Assembly (NCBI GenBank): GCA_900299415.1
Contig: OMJT01000170.1
Location: 1-35,023 of the forward strand
Direction of reading: 5' to 3'
DNA length: 35,023 bases
Source: Opitutales bacterium
GTDB taxonomy: Bacteria > Verrucomicrobiota > Verrucomicrobiia > Opitutales > Opitutaceae
The notes beneath the pieces were generated by a model. That model had not been told where the DNA came from. It saw only the letters and a program-made list of their open reading frames with translations, and did no database searches. Of the stretch, positions 1-9,826 are shown one piece after another. How positions within the stretch are numbered: the stretch's first letter is position 1; each line of letters opens with the position of its first letter. The position numbers were made by a program, and so were the translations under genes.

Positions 1-97
1 AGCGCGAAGTCCTAAAAAAATCGTTGGGCATCCTCTCCGAAATGCCGCCGAGAGGTATGCCCAAATCGAAGCCATGAGCGGCGAGTACAAGGTGGCG
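1..97 (+). mobile_element. IS3-family transposase fragment: orfA C-terminus (REVLKKSLGILSEMPPRGMPKSKP*, 3-77) overlapping an orfB start in the -1 frame (...AERYAQIEAMSGEYKVA)
   Basis: Manual translation of frames 3 and 2. orfA tail 'LKKSLGILSE' and orfB start 'RYAQIEAMSGEY' resemble IS3-family proteins. A_AAA_AAA heptamer at 14-20 is in the canonical -1 frameshift phase. Confidence 0.6.
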
Positions 98-727
98 AGT
101 TCGCGTTCCTCGCGGACGTGCTCGAGGTCACCCTGCAGGCGGTGCGCGTCGGCGGCCTGCGCGAGCAGAGTGCGCAGTTCGGCCTCGAGGCCGCCCTTCT
201 CGCCCTGCAGGCGGCCGACCCGGGCCGTGAGGTCCTCGTTCTGCCGGATCAGATGCAGCAGCCGGGCCTCCAGGCCAACGGTGGATCCGGGCTGGTCGGC
301 GGCTTCCGTTTCGGCGGCGCGGGCCTCGAGGGCGGCGACTTCCCCCGCGTCCAGACCCTCCGGGGCCTCGAGGTGGAAAAAGGCGAGCGCCTGGCGCAGG
401 ACCGGCATGGGGTCGTCGGTGAGCACGACGACCTCGGCCGCGCCCTGACGGATGCCCTGGACGACCATGCCGAGATCCATCTTGGGCACCATGAGGAGGA
501 GCTGCACGGTGGGCTGGATCTCGCGCAGGCCCGTGGCGAGCGCAGAGCCCGCGCCGTCGCCGTCGATCAGGGCGAGGTCGAACCACTCGGCCCGCGCGCC
601 CTCAAGGACGGCGTCGGGCGAGACAAAGGAGCGGACGTCGAAACCCGCCGCGGCAAAAAGCATCACCAGGCGGCGGCGCATGCCGGCGTCGTGATGGGCG
701 ATCAGGATCTTCTTGGTGGTTTTCATG
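1..727 (-). CDS. Response-regulator receiver (REC-like) protein with C-terminal coiled coil; no stop in window, last ~30 codons run into the IS3-like sequence
   Basis: Open minus frame from ATG at 727: MKTTKKILIAHHDAGMRRRLVMLFAAAGFDVRSFVSPDAVLEGARAEWFDLALIDGDG...; REC-like fold pattern followed by a Glu/Leu/Arg-rich coiled coil. Confidence 0.6.
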
Positions 728-756
728 GGAGAGGGCGCGAGGCCGGAACCGGAGGA

Positions 757-788
757 TTGAACCGCGGATTTCACGGATTCCCCGGATG
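757..788 (+). repeat. Single copy of dispersed 'AACCGCGGATTTCACGGATT' word (REP-like half element)
   Basis: ttgaaccgcggatttcacggattccccggat; same word family as 951-1085 and 30922-31030. Confidence 0.6.
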
Positions 789-950
789 AGAAACCGGAGT
801 TCGATCCGCGGCAGGAAGTCAGGCTGGCCGAGTGCATGGCGCACCATAAACGTTTCGGTCGCACCGCGCTACGGGAGCGGCGACCTTTTTCCCCGGCGTT
901 TACCCCACGCGCGCGATTTCGAGAAAGATTTTACGCCGCGATCCCGGCGA

Positions 951-1085
951 GTTTAACCGCGGATTACACGGATGGGGGCTCGGTCTTTCGGAATCGAGAA
1001 ACCTGATTCGGACCGATCTTCACTGATGGATTGGGGGTCGGACCCTCAACCATCCGTGCAATCCCCGTAATCCGCGGTTAGAAAC
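951..1085. repeat. REPIN-like inverted repeat element built from ~9-nt ACGGATT units
   Basis: Left arm gtttaaccgcggattacacggatgg (951-975), right arm ccatccgtgcaatccccgtaatccgcggttagaaac (1050-1085), inverted. Confidence 0.75.
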
Positions 1086-1095
1086 AGATCGATCC

Positions 1096-1968
1096 TCAGG
1101 CGCCGATCGGGTGCCAGGTGGTTTTGCACTCCACGAGGGCGCGGATCCAGGAGAGGCCCTGGGCGGCGTTGTCTCCGAAATCCACGTCGCCGGCCGGGAG
1201 GACCTTCAGGCGCTTGACGCTCTCGGCGGCGCCGAGGCCGAGGGTGCGCGCGTGGTCGGGGCCGACCACAGCGGTGATGGCCCGCAGGTGGGCGTGGGTG
1301 GCGAAGGACGGGACAAGCTCGCGCTGGAAGCCGGTGAGCAGGTTCACCACGCCGCCGGGGACGTCGCTGGTGGCGAGCAGTTCGCCGAGCACGATGGCGG
1401 GATAGGGATTCTGCTCCGAGGCGAGGGCCACGACGGTGTTGCCGCTGACCACGGCGGGGGCGATCAGGGAAACGAGGCCGAGCAGCTGAGCCTCGGCGGG
1501 GGCGATGAGGCCCACGACGCCCATCGGCTCGGTGACGGTGAAATTGAAGAAGGGCCCGGCGACCGGGTTCACGCTGCCGAGCAGCTGCTCGTACTTGTCG
1601 GCCCAGCCGGCGTAATGGACGAGGCGGTCGATCGTCTGGCTCACTTCCTGGGCGGCCGCGGCGCGGCCGGCGGAGCCGCGGCGGGTCCAGCAGAGGGCAT
1701 CGGTCATCTCGGCCACGCGCGACTCGAGCATCTCGCCAATGCGGTAAAGGATCTGGCCGCGATTGTAGGGCGTGCGGCGGGCCCAGCCGGGGCCGGCCTT
1801 GGCGGCGAGCTCGACAGCGTTGCGAAGGTCCTTGCGCGTGCACTGCGGGATGTTGGCCACCGCCGCGCCCGCGCCGGACCGCAGCGGGAAGACGCGGCCG
1901 CTCTCGGAGCGGATGAAGGCTCCGCCGACGAGCACCTTCGGGGTCTTGATGATGGGGAGGCGAGGCAT
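1096..1968 (-). CDS. Aldehyde dehydrogenase-like protein without catalytic half; resembles the C-terminal non-catalytic domain of ALDH16
   Basis: 290 aa with ALDH N-terminal-type motifs (TVTEPMGVVGLIAP, LVSLIAPAVVSGNTVVALASEQNPYPA, DVPGGVVNLLTG). Ends before any catalytic Cys/Glu region. Confidence 0.8.
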   Translation of the reverse strand: MPRLPIIKTPKVLVGGAFIRSESGRVFPLRSGAGAAVANIPQCTRKDLRNAVELAAKAGPGWARRTPYNRGQILYRIGEMLESRVAEMTDALCWTRRGSAGRAAAAQEVSQTIDRLVHYAGWADKYEQLLGSVNPVAGPFFNFTVTEPMGVVGLIAPAEAQLLGLVSLIAPAVVSGNTVVALASEQNPYPAIVLGELLATSDVPGGVVNLLTGFQRELVPSFATHAHLRAITAVVGPDHARTLGLGAAESVKRLKVLPAGDVDFGDNAAQGLSWIRALVECKTTWHPIGA

Positions 1969-1970
1969 CG

Positions 1971-2003
1971 GAGCTGGGAGCTATGAGCTGGGAGCTGGGA
2001 GAG
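1971..2003. repeat. Short tandem repeat (GAGCTGGGAGCTATGAGCTGGGAGCTGGGAG) between the two ALDH ORFs
   Basis: Direct repetition of GAGCTGGGAGCT / GAGCTGGGAG visible in sequence. Confidence 0.8.
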
Positions 2004-2006
2004 GGG

Positions 2007-3509
2007 TCAGCCGATCTGCAGGTAGTCCTGCAGGCCTTGGCGGCCCCCTTCGCGGCCGAAGCCGCTCTCCTTGTAGCCGCCGAAGGGCGAGGCGGGATCG
2101 AACTTGTTGTAGGTGTTGGCCCAGACGACGCCGGCCTTGAGCTCCGTGCTGAGCTTGAGGATGCGCGAGCCCTTGTCGGTCCAGACGCCGGCGCTGAGGC
2201 CATAGGGGGTGTTGTTGGCCTTCTCGACGGCTTCCTCCACGGTACGGAAGGTGAGCACGCTGAGCACGGGGCCGAAGATCTCCTCGCGGGCGATGCGGTG
2301 GCTCTGGGTGACGCCGGTGAAGAGTGTGGGACGGATAAAGTAGCCCTGGTCCGGCAGGCGGCAGGCCGGCTGGTAGCAGTCCGCGCCCTCGCGCACGCCG
2401 GCGGCGACGAGGCCGCGGATGCGGGCGAGCTGGGCCTTGGAGTTGATCGCGCCGATGTCGGTGTTCTTGTCGAGGGGATCGCCGACGCGCAGGTGCCGGA
2501 GGCGGAACTTGAGGCGGGGGATGACGCGCTCGGCCACGGACTCCTGCACGAGGAGGCGCGAGCCGGCGCAGCAGACATGGCCCTGGTTGAAGAAGATGCC
2601 GTTCACGATGCCTTCCACGGCCTGGTCGAGGGGAGCGTCGTCGAAAATAATGTTGGCCGCCTTGCCGCCGAGCTCGAGGGTCATGCGCTTCCCGGTGCCG
2701 GCGAGCTGGCGCATGATGGCCTTGCCGACCTCAGTGGAGCCGGTGAAGGCGACCTTGGCGGCGAGCGGGTGCGCGATGACGGCGGCGCCGACCCCGCCGG
2801 CGCCCGTGACGAAGTTGACCACGCCCGGTGGCAGCCCGGCGTCGCGCAGGATCTCGGCAAACTTGAGGCAGGTGACGCTGGTGGTCTCGGCGGGCTTGAG
2901 GACGACGCAGTTGCCCATCGCGAGCGCCGGGGCGAGTTTCCACGCGAGCATGAGCAGGGGGAAATTCCACGGGATCACCTGCCCGACGACGCCGAGGGGG
3001 CGGGCGCGACCACCGGGGACGATGTACTCCAGCTTGTCGGCCCAGCCGGCGTGATAGAAGAAGTGCGCCGCCGCCATCGGCAGGTCGAAGTCGCGCGACT
3101 CGCGGATGGGTTTGCCGCCGTCCATGGTCTCGGCGACGGCGAACTCGCGGGCGCGGTCCTGCAGCAACCGGGCGATGCGGAAGAGGTACTTGGCGCGATC
3201 GCGTCCCGGCAGGCGGCTCCAGGCGGGGAACGCGCGGGCGGCCGCGCGGTAGGCGGCGTCGACATCGGGTTTGCCGGCGAGGGCGATGCGCGCGAGGCGG
3301 CGGCCCGTGGCGGGATTGATCGAGTCGAAGTAGCGGCCGCCGCGCGGCGCGATGAAGCGGCCGTTGATGAAGAGCTCGTACTGTTCCTGGAGCCGCGGGT
3401 CGGCGGTCTCGGGGGCCGGGTCGTATTCCCAGAGGTCGCCGAACACCAGCGCCGCCGCGGAGCCACGGGTCCGCGCGCGGGGAGTTTCGGCTGGGCGGGT
3501 CATGGGCAT
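2007..3509 (-). CDS. Aldehyde dehydrogenase (catalytic; ALDH16-like N-terminal domain)
   Basis: 500 aa; VIPWNFPLLMLAWKLAPALAMGNCVVLKPAE, FTGSTEVGK, catalytic Glu in TLELGGKAANIIFDDA, catalytic Cys in FFNQGHVCCAGSRLLVQE, EEIFGPV. Confidence 0.95.
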   Translation of the reverse strand: MPMTRPAETPRARTRGSAAALVFGDLWEYDPAPETADPRLQEQYELFINGRFIAPRGGRYFDSINPATGRRLARIALAGKPDVDAAYRAAARAFPAWSRLPGRDRAKYLFRIARLLQDRAREFAVAETMDGGKPIRESRDFDLPMAAAHFFYHAGWADKLEYIVPGGRARPLGVVGQVIPWNFPLLMLAWKLAPALAMGNCVVLKPAETTSVTCLKFAEILRDAGLPPGVVNFVTGAGGVGAAVIAHPLAAKVAFTGSTEVGKAIMRQLAGTGKRMTLELGGKAANIIFDDAPLDQAVEGIVNGIFFNQGHVCCAGSRLLVQESVAERVIPRLKFRLRHLRVGDPLDKNTDIGAINSKAQLARIRGLVAAGVREGADCYQPACRLPDQGYFIRPTLFTGVTQSHRIAREEIFGPVLSVLTFRTVEEAVEKANNTPYGLSAGVWTDKGSRILKLSTELKAGVVWANTYNKFDPASPFGGYKESGFGREGGRQGLQDYLQIG

Positions 3510-3551
3510 CGGATTGGGAGGAAAAGCCGGTGGCGTTGCGAGTACTGAAAC

Positions 3552-4487
3552 TCAGTACGCCTCGGTGGCATCGCTGAAGTTCCACGGCGCCTGGTAGCAG
3601 CCCTGGCGCTCCTTCTCGATCTGGCGGAGCAGGTCATTGAGAAGGGCGCTGGCGCCGAAACGATAGCGAGTGTTGGTGAGCCACGCATCGCCGAGGGTCT
3701 CCTTCACGGCGACGAGGAACTGCAGCGCCTGCTTGGCAGTGCGGATGCCGCCGGCGGGCTTCATGCCGATGGCTACACCGGTCTCGAGGTAGTGATCGCG
3801 GATGGCGTCGAGCATGACCTGGTTGTTGGCGAGCGTGGCGTTGAGGCCGGTCTTGCCCGTGCTGGTCTTGATGAAGTCGCCCGGGCGAATCACCGCCATG
3901 GCGAGGAAGGAGGCGTGCCGGATGGCGTCGTAGGTCTCCAGCTCGCTGACTTCGAGGATCACCTTGAGGGTAGCCGGGCCGCAGGCCGCGACGACCTGCG
4001 CGATTTCGTCCTGCACGCGGCCGAACTCGCCGGCGAGGAAGGCGCCGCGGTTGATGACCATGTCGATCTCGTCGGCCCCGTCGCCCACCGCCGCCTTCAC
4101 CTCGGCGAGTCGGGTCCGCAGGGGCGCCTGGCCGGAGGGGAACGCCGTAGCCACGGAGGCGACCTTGACCGAGGTGCCGCGCACGTGGCGGCGGGCATGC
4201 CGCACCATCGCGGGATAAACGCAGACAGCCGCAACCGGGGGAATGTCCTCGCCCTCGTGCGGGCGCAGGGCCTTGCGGCAGAGCGAGGCGACCTTGCCGG
4301 GGGTGTCCTTGCCCTCGAGAGTGGTGAGGTCGACCATCGAGACCGCGCAGCGCAGACCCCAGAGCTTGGACGCCTTCTTAATGCTGCGGGTGGTGTATTT
4401 TGCCACGCGCTCCTCCACCCCGACCGCATCCACCGGCCCGAAAGCCTGCCGCCAACCCAGACCGGTGGAGTGACGCGCGGCGTTCAT
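3552..4487 (-). CDS. deoC: Deoxyribose-phosphate aldolase
   Basis: VKVASVATAFPSGQ, DGADEIDMVINRGAFLAGE, TLKVILEVSELE, DFIKTSTGKTG, IGMKPAGGIRTAKQAL. Start placed at MNAARHS because the longer ORF start overlaps a terminator-like hairpin. Confidence 0.95.
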   Translation of the reverse strand: MNAARHSTGLGWRQAFGPVDAVGVEERVAKYTTRSIKKASKLWGLRCAVSMVDLTTLEGKDTPGKVASLCRKALRPHEGEDIPPVAAVCVYPAMVRHARRHVRGTSVKVASVATAFPSGQAPLRTRLAEVKAAVGDGADEIDMVINRGAFLAGEFGRVQDEIAQVVAACGPATLKVILEVSELETYDAIRHASFLAMAVIRPGDFIKTSTGKTGLNATLANNQVMLDAIRDHYLETGVAIGMKPAGGIRTAKQALQFLVAVKETLGDAWLTNTRYRFGASALLNDLLRQIEKERQGCYQAPWNFSDATEAY

Positions 4488-4570
4488 GTGCACGAATCCA
4501 TGGCGCTGCAAAAACCCAATAACAACGCGAAATCTCGGCGGCCCATGCCGGAAGACAGCCATGGATCGCA

Positions 4571-4610
4571 AAAAAAGTGGCGGGCTATTTACCCCTAAGT
4601 AGCCCGCCAC
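4571..4610 (-). terminator. Rho-independent terminator-like hairpin (11-bp perfect stem, then T6 on minus strand)
   Basis: GTGGCGGGCTA (4577-4587) / TAGCCCGCCAC (4600-4610), preceded on plus strand by aaaaaa. Confidence 0.75.
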
Positions 4611-4631
4611 CAGCTTTCATAGTTGCCGCAT

Positions 4632-4656
4632 ATCTTCCCCGCTAGGCGGGGAAGAT
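4632..4656. repeat. Perfect 11-bp inverted repeat with 3-nt loop
   Basis: atcttccccgc tag gcggggaagat. Confidence 0.85.
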
Positions 4657-4712
4657 GTCATAACCATCGAGATAGACGGAACATGCCGCCGATGGTTACT
4701 CGGATATTTGGT

Positions 4713-5027
4713 TCACAGGGTTTTTACATCCGGCGTGCCCTTCGGCTTGGGACGCGGCGCCACCCAAAGGCGAACCAGGTACTCGGCGAGGTTCCGCATG
4801 CTGGTTTTGGCCGAGCCGTGGTGCCTCACCCAGTCCTTGAGGGCGGGCACCATTTGGCTCCGCTCGACGAAGTTCCCCCATAAATCTCTTTCCAATGCCA
4901 TTATGGAGTAATGGTTTACGCCGTCCTTGGCCACGAGGCGTCGAACCTTTTCCTGCCAATACTGTCGCTCCTCGGCCCGCTGCGAAAGGTAGTCGAAAAA
5001 CACCTGCTCGACGCGGTTTAAGCTCAT
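4713..5027 (-). CDS. Small hypothetical protein (about 104-109 aa)
   Basis: MSLNRVEQVFFDYLSQRAEERQYWQEKVRRLVAKDGVNHYSIMALERDLWGNFVERSQMVPALKDWVRHHG...; non-low-complexity composition, followed by hairpins. Confidence 0.65.
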   Translation of the reverse strand: MSLNRVEQVFFDYLSQRAEERQYWQEKVRRLVAKDGVNHYSIMALERDLWGNFVERSQMVPALKDWVRHHGSAKTSMRNLAEYLVRLWVAPRPKPKGTPDVKTL

Positions 5028-5157
5028 TCCGTCAACCTGCAAGTCGTTGGAGTCAGGCTCAACCTGATTTCACCGCCGAGTGCGTGATTGCAAAATCGCC
5101 ATCCGGCATTCAAAGCTAGCTGACCGCATCAGATCCAGTCCAGCAACGAACACTAAC

Positions 5158-5973
5158 ATGTGGCAAAAATTCAAAGAACAAATTCCGGCTGTCATTTTGA
5201 CGGCTGCTCTCGTCATTGGAGCCGCGTTTTGGCTCTCCCAAAAGACGCTCGACGAGGCCAAGGCCGACCAAGACGCGAAGCTTGAGAAGCAACGCGCCGA
5301 GTTTGAGGCGCAGATCAAGGCTTCCTCGGACCAGACGCGCCGCCAGATCGACTCGGTCGACAAGCTGCTCAAGGACGCCATCCAGAAGCGCGAGGCGGAC
5401 GTGTTCATGACGACCGAGGAGGTCGCCAAGCTGAACGCCGACAAGGTGAACGCCCTCGCCGAGGCCATCGCCAAGAAGGTGCAGCCCTACAATCCCCTCC
5501 CGAAGAGCCCGGAGGAGGCCGAGCGCATGCAGAACGAGCAGGTCGACAAGGTCTCGACCCGCATGGCGGACAAGATCTCGCCGATCCTGCAGGAAATGGC
5601 CAAGGACCAGAACCTCACCCGCGAGTCCATCAACGCCTACAGCGAGCGCATCTCCGACCAGATCGGCCGCGTGCTGACCGCCGAGATGGCGAAGAACCAG
5701 CAGCTGAACAACAACCTGCAGGCCACCCAGTCCGTCGCGCAGGATTCGGCCAAGCTGGCCCACGAGGTCACCGCCCTTTACCTGAGCTCGATCAAGGACA
5801 ACGGCGCGATCACCCGCCTGCTTTCGCTCCCGGCCAACCTGGTCAAGGATGTGGCGAACAAGAGCATCGTCTCGAACAGCGAGCGCCGCGCCATCGAGCA
5901 GGACCTGATCAACCGGATGAACGAGACCGACAAGCGTCTCGCCGACCTCCAGGCCCAGAACCCGAAGAAGTAA
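5158..5973 (+). CDS. Membrane-anchored coiled-coil protein of unknown function
   Basis: MWQKFKEQIPAVILTAALVIGAAFWLSQKTL (one TM), then long charged/coiled-coil region; terminator downstream. ORF track start at 5080 is probably too far upstream. Confidence 0.8.
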   Translation: MWQKFKEQIPAVILTAALVIGAAFWLSQKTLDEAKADQDAKLEKQRAEFEAQIKASSDQTRRQIDSVDKLLKDAIQKREADVFMTTEEVAKLNADKVNALAEAIAKKVQPYNPLPKSPEEAERMQNEQVDKVSTRMADKISPILQEMAKDQNLTRESINAYSERISDQIGRVLTAEMAKNQQLNNNLQATQSVAQDSAKLAHEVTALYLSSIKDNGAITRLLSLPANLVKDVANKSIVSNSERRAIEQDLINRMNETDKRLADLQAQNPKK

Positions 5974-5995
5974 GGGGTTCCTTCCCTTCCAAAAC

Positions 5996-6027
5996 AAAAG
6001 CCACGCCCGAAACGGCGTGGCTTTTTT
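5996..6027 (+). terminator. Rho-independent terminator (possibly bidirectional)
   Basis: AAAAGCCACGCC (5996-6007) CGAAAC GGCGTGGCTTTT (6014-6025) + T run. Confidence 0.9.
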
Positions 6028-6066
6028 GTGGGCGGATGGCGCCCGGGATCTGCACGGTCTCCTCGT

Positions 6067-6100
6067 CAGCCATCGCCAGGCCTACGGCGGACAAGGCTAG
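6067..6100. repeat. Dispersed intergenic repeat copy (CAGCCATCGCCAGGCCTACGGCGGACAAGGC)
   Basis: Aligns with 12381-12410 with a handful of mismatches and one gap. Confidence 0.5.
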
Positions 6101-6119
6101 GCGACCGCACCTCGAACCC

Positions 6120-6929
6120 TTAGGCGCCGCCGCTGCCGCCGAGGGAAACGGGCTTCACGGCGGCCTTGAGGCTGGCGGCGAAGTAGTCGCGGTTCATGCG
6201 GGCGATGAAGTCGTGGGAGATGAGCTTGGGGCAGGCGGCGCTGCACTCGTACTGGTTGGTGCAGTTGCCGAAGCCCTCGGCGTCCATGACGCCGACCATG
6301 GCTAGTACGCGGCGTTCGCGCTCGGCCTGGCCCTGGGGCAGCAGGCCGAGGTGGCCGACCTTGGCGGCGACGAAGAGCATGGCGCTGGCGTTCTTGCAGG
6401 CCGCGACGCAAGCGCCACAGCCGATGCAGGTGGCGGCGTCCATTGCGAGGTCGGCATCGGGCTTCGGCACCGGGAGGGCGTTGGCATCGGGCGCGGAGCC
6501 GGCGCGGGCGGTTATGAAACCGCCGGCCTGCTGGATGCGGTCGAAGGCGCTGCGGTCAACGACGAGGTCCTTGATGACCGGGAAGGCGGCGGCCCGGAAG
6601 GGCTCGACGGTGACGACATCGCCGTCACGGAAGCTCCGCATGTAGACTTGGCAAGTGGCCACGCCCTTGCCGGGACCGTGGGGCTTGCCATTGATCGTGC
6701 ACGAGCAGGTGCCGCAGATGCCCTCACGGCAGTCGTGGGCGAAAGCGATCGGCTCCTCGCCCTTGCGGGTGAGTTCGTCGTTCACGACGTCGAGCATCTC
6801 GAGGAACGACATGTTCGGGTTGAGATCCTTCGACTGGTACTCAACGAACCGGCCGGGTTGGGACGGGCCGGCCTGCCGCCAAACGCGGAGGGTGATGCCC
6901 AGGCTCTTGCTTTGGTTTTCAGCGACCAT
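6120..6929 (-). CDS. sdhB: Succinate dehydrogenase/fumarate reductase iron-sulfur subunit
   Basis: [44 protein letters not shown] cysteine clusters. Confidence 0.96.
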   Translation of the reverse strand: MVAENQSKSLGITLRVWRQAGPSQPGRFVEYQSKDLNPNMSFLEMLDVVNDELTRKGEEPIAFAHDCREGICGTCSCTINGKPHGPGKGVATCQVYMRSFRDGDVVTVEPFRAAAFPVIKDLVVDRSAFDRIQQAGGFITARAGSAPDANALPVPKPDADLAMDAATCIGCGACVAACKNASAMLFVAAKVGHLGLLPQGQAERERRVLAMVGVMDAEGFGNCTNQYECSAACPKLISHDFIARMNRDYFAASLKAAVKPVSLGGSGGA

Positions 6930-6941
6930 GGGGAAAGCGGC

Positions 6942-8864
<1,923 letters not shown>

Positions 8865-8876
8865 GGCGGAAGGGGA

Positions 8877-9665
8877 TCAGCGCAGCACAGAGGTAGTCTT
8901 GACGGCCTCGCGGGCGAAGCCCGGCCGGAGGCCCTTGGCGCCGGTCAGGACCGCGCCGGGGATGAGGAGATTGCCCGCGAAATAGAGCACGCAGAACGCA
9001 AGGGCCACGGCGCGGAGCACGCCGGCCCAGTTGGTGGTGCGCCAGCCGAGGGTCTGAAAGAGACTGTCGATGCCGTGCAGGAGGTGGAAGCTGAGGAGAC
9101 CGACGGCGATAATGTAGAAGAGCGAGACCACGGGGCTCTGGAAGCCGAGGATCACCATGCTGTGCACGTCGGGCACGGCCGTGCCTTTGGTCACAACAAG
9201 GTAGCCGGCGACGTGGTAGTCCTCCTGCATGGTGTAGGAGGGGAGATTGGCCTTGAAGTGCTCCGCGCCGGCGATGCCGAGCGTGAAGTGCGCAAGGTGA
9301 TAGAGCAGGAAGGCCAGCACAATGTAGCCGGTCCAGCGAACCGCGCGCGAGGCGAGCGAAGCCCGGAGCCAGGTCTTCACGGCGTAGCCCTCGTTGCCGC
9401 GGGCGCGCTTATTCTCGAGCGTGAGCGACGTGGCGGCCCAGATGTGCAGCGCGACGCTCGCGAGGAGGACGATTCGCGCCACCCAGAGCAGCGGCCCGAG
9501 CTGGTGCAGGAAGGCCGCGTAGCCGTTGAGGTGGTCGGGCGACTGGAAAATCTGCAGGTTGCCCGCGAGGTGGCCGACGACAAAGCCGACCATCACGATG
9601 CCCGTGAGGGCCATGATGAGCTTCCGACCCAGGGAGGAGCGGAGGAGATTGCCGAGAGGACTCAT
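8877..9665 (-). CDS. sdhC: Succinate dehydrogenase cytochrome b subunit (single-subunit, B-type)
   Basis: Multiple TM helices; GKLIMALTGIVMVGFVVGHLAGNLQIF-type motif, SFHLLHGIDSLFQTLGW; directly upstream of sdhA. Confidence 0.93.
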   Translation of the reverse strand: MSPLGNLLRSSLGRKLIMALTGIVMVGFVVGHLAGNLQIFQSPDHLNGYAAFLHQLGPLLWVARIVLLASVALHIWAATSLTLENKRARGNEGYAVKTWLRASLASRAVRWTGYIVLAFLLYHLAHFTLGIAGAEHFKANLPSYTMQEDYHVAGYLVVTKGTAVPDVHSMVILGFQSPVVSLFYIIAVGLLSFHLLHGIDSLFQTLGWRTTNWAGVLRAVALAFCVLYFAGNLLIPGAVLTGAKGLRPGFAREAVKTTSVLR

Positions 9666-9826
9666 TGCAAAGGGTGTTCCGACAGGACGTGGCGGTTCAC
9701 CCGCCACGGGCGCACTTGCTAACGGAAAGGCCCCAGCAAAGTAAAGGACCGCACCGGGCCGGAGGCCGTCCGCCTCACCATATAAGTCAGCCTAACCCCG
9801 GAGAGAAGGATCGGGCCGCGCCCGGA

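Noticed and set aside
1983-3548. 521-aa plus-strand ORF antisense to the catalytic ALDH
   Set aside because: Mirror-frame artefact; the ALDH on the minus strand has full catalytic motifs.
3552-4610. Full 352-aa deoC ORF start at 4610
   Set aside because: The first part overlaps a terminator-like hairpin and has non-DERA, low-quality sequence; MNAARHS at 4487 is more likely.
5080-5157. N-terminal extension of the coiled-coil protein from 5080
   Set aside because: MWQKF at 5158 directly precedes the TM helix; the upstream 26 codons do not look like part of the protein.
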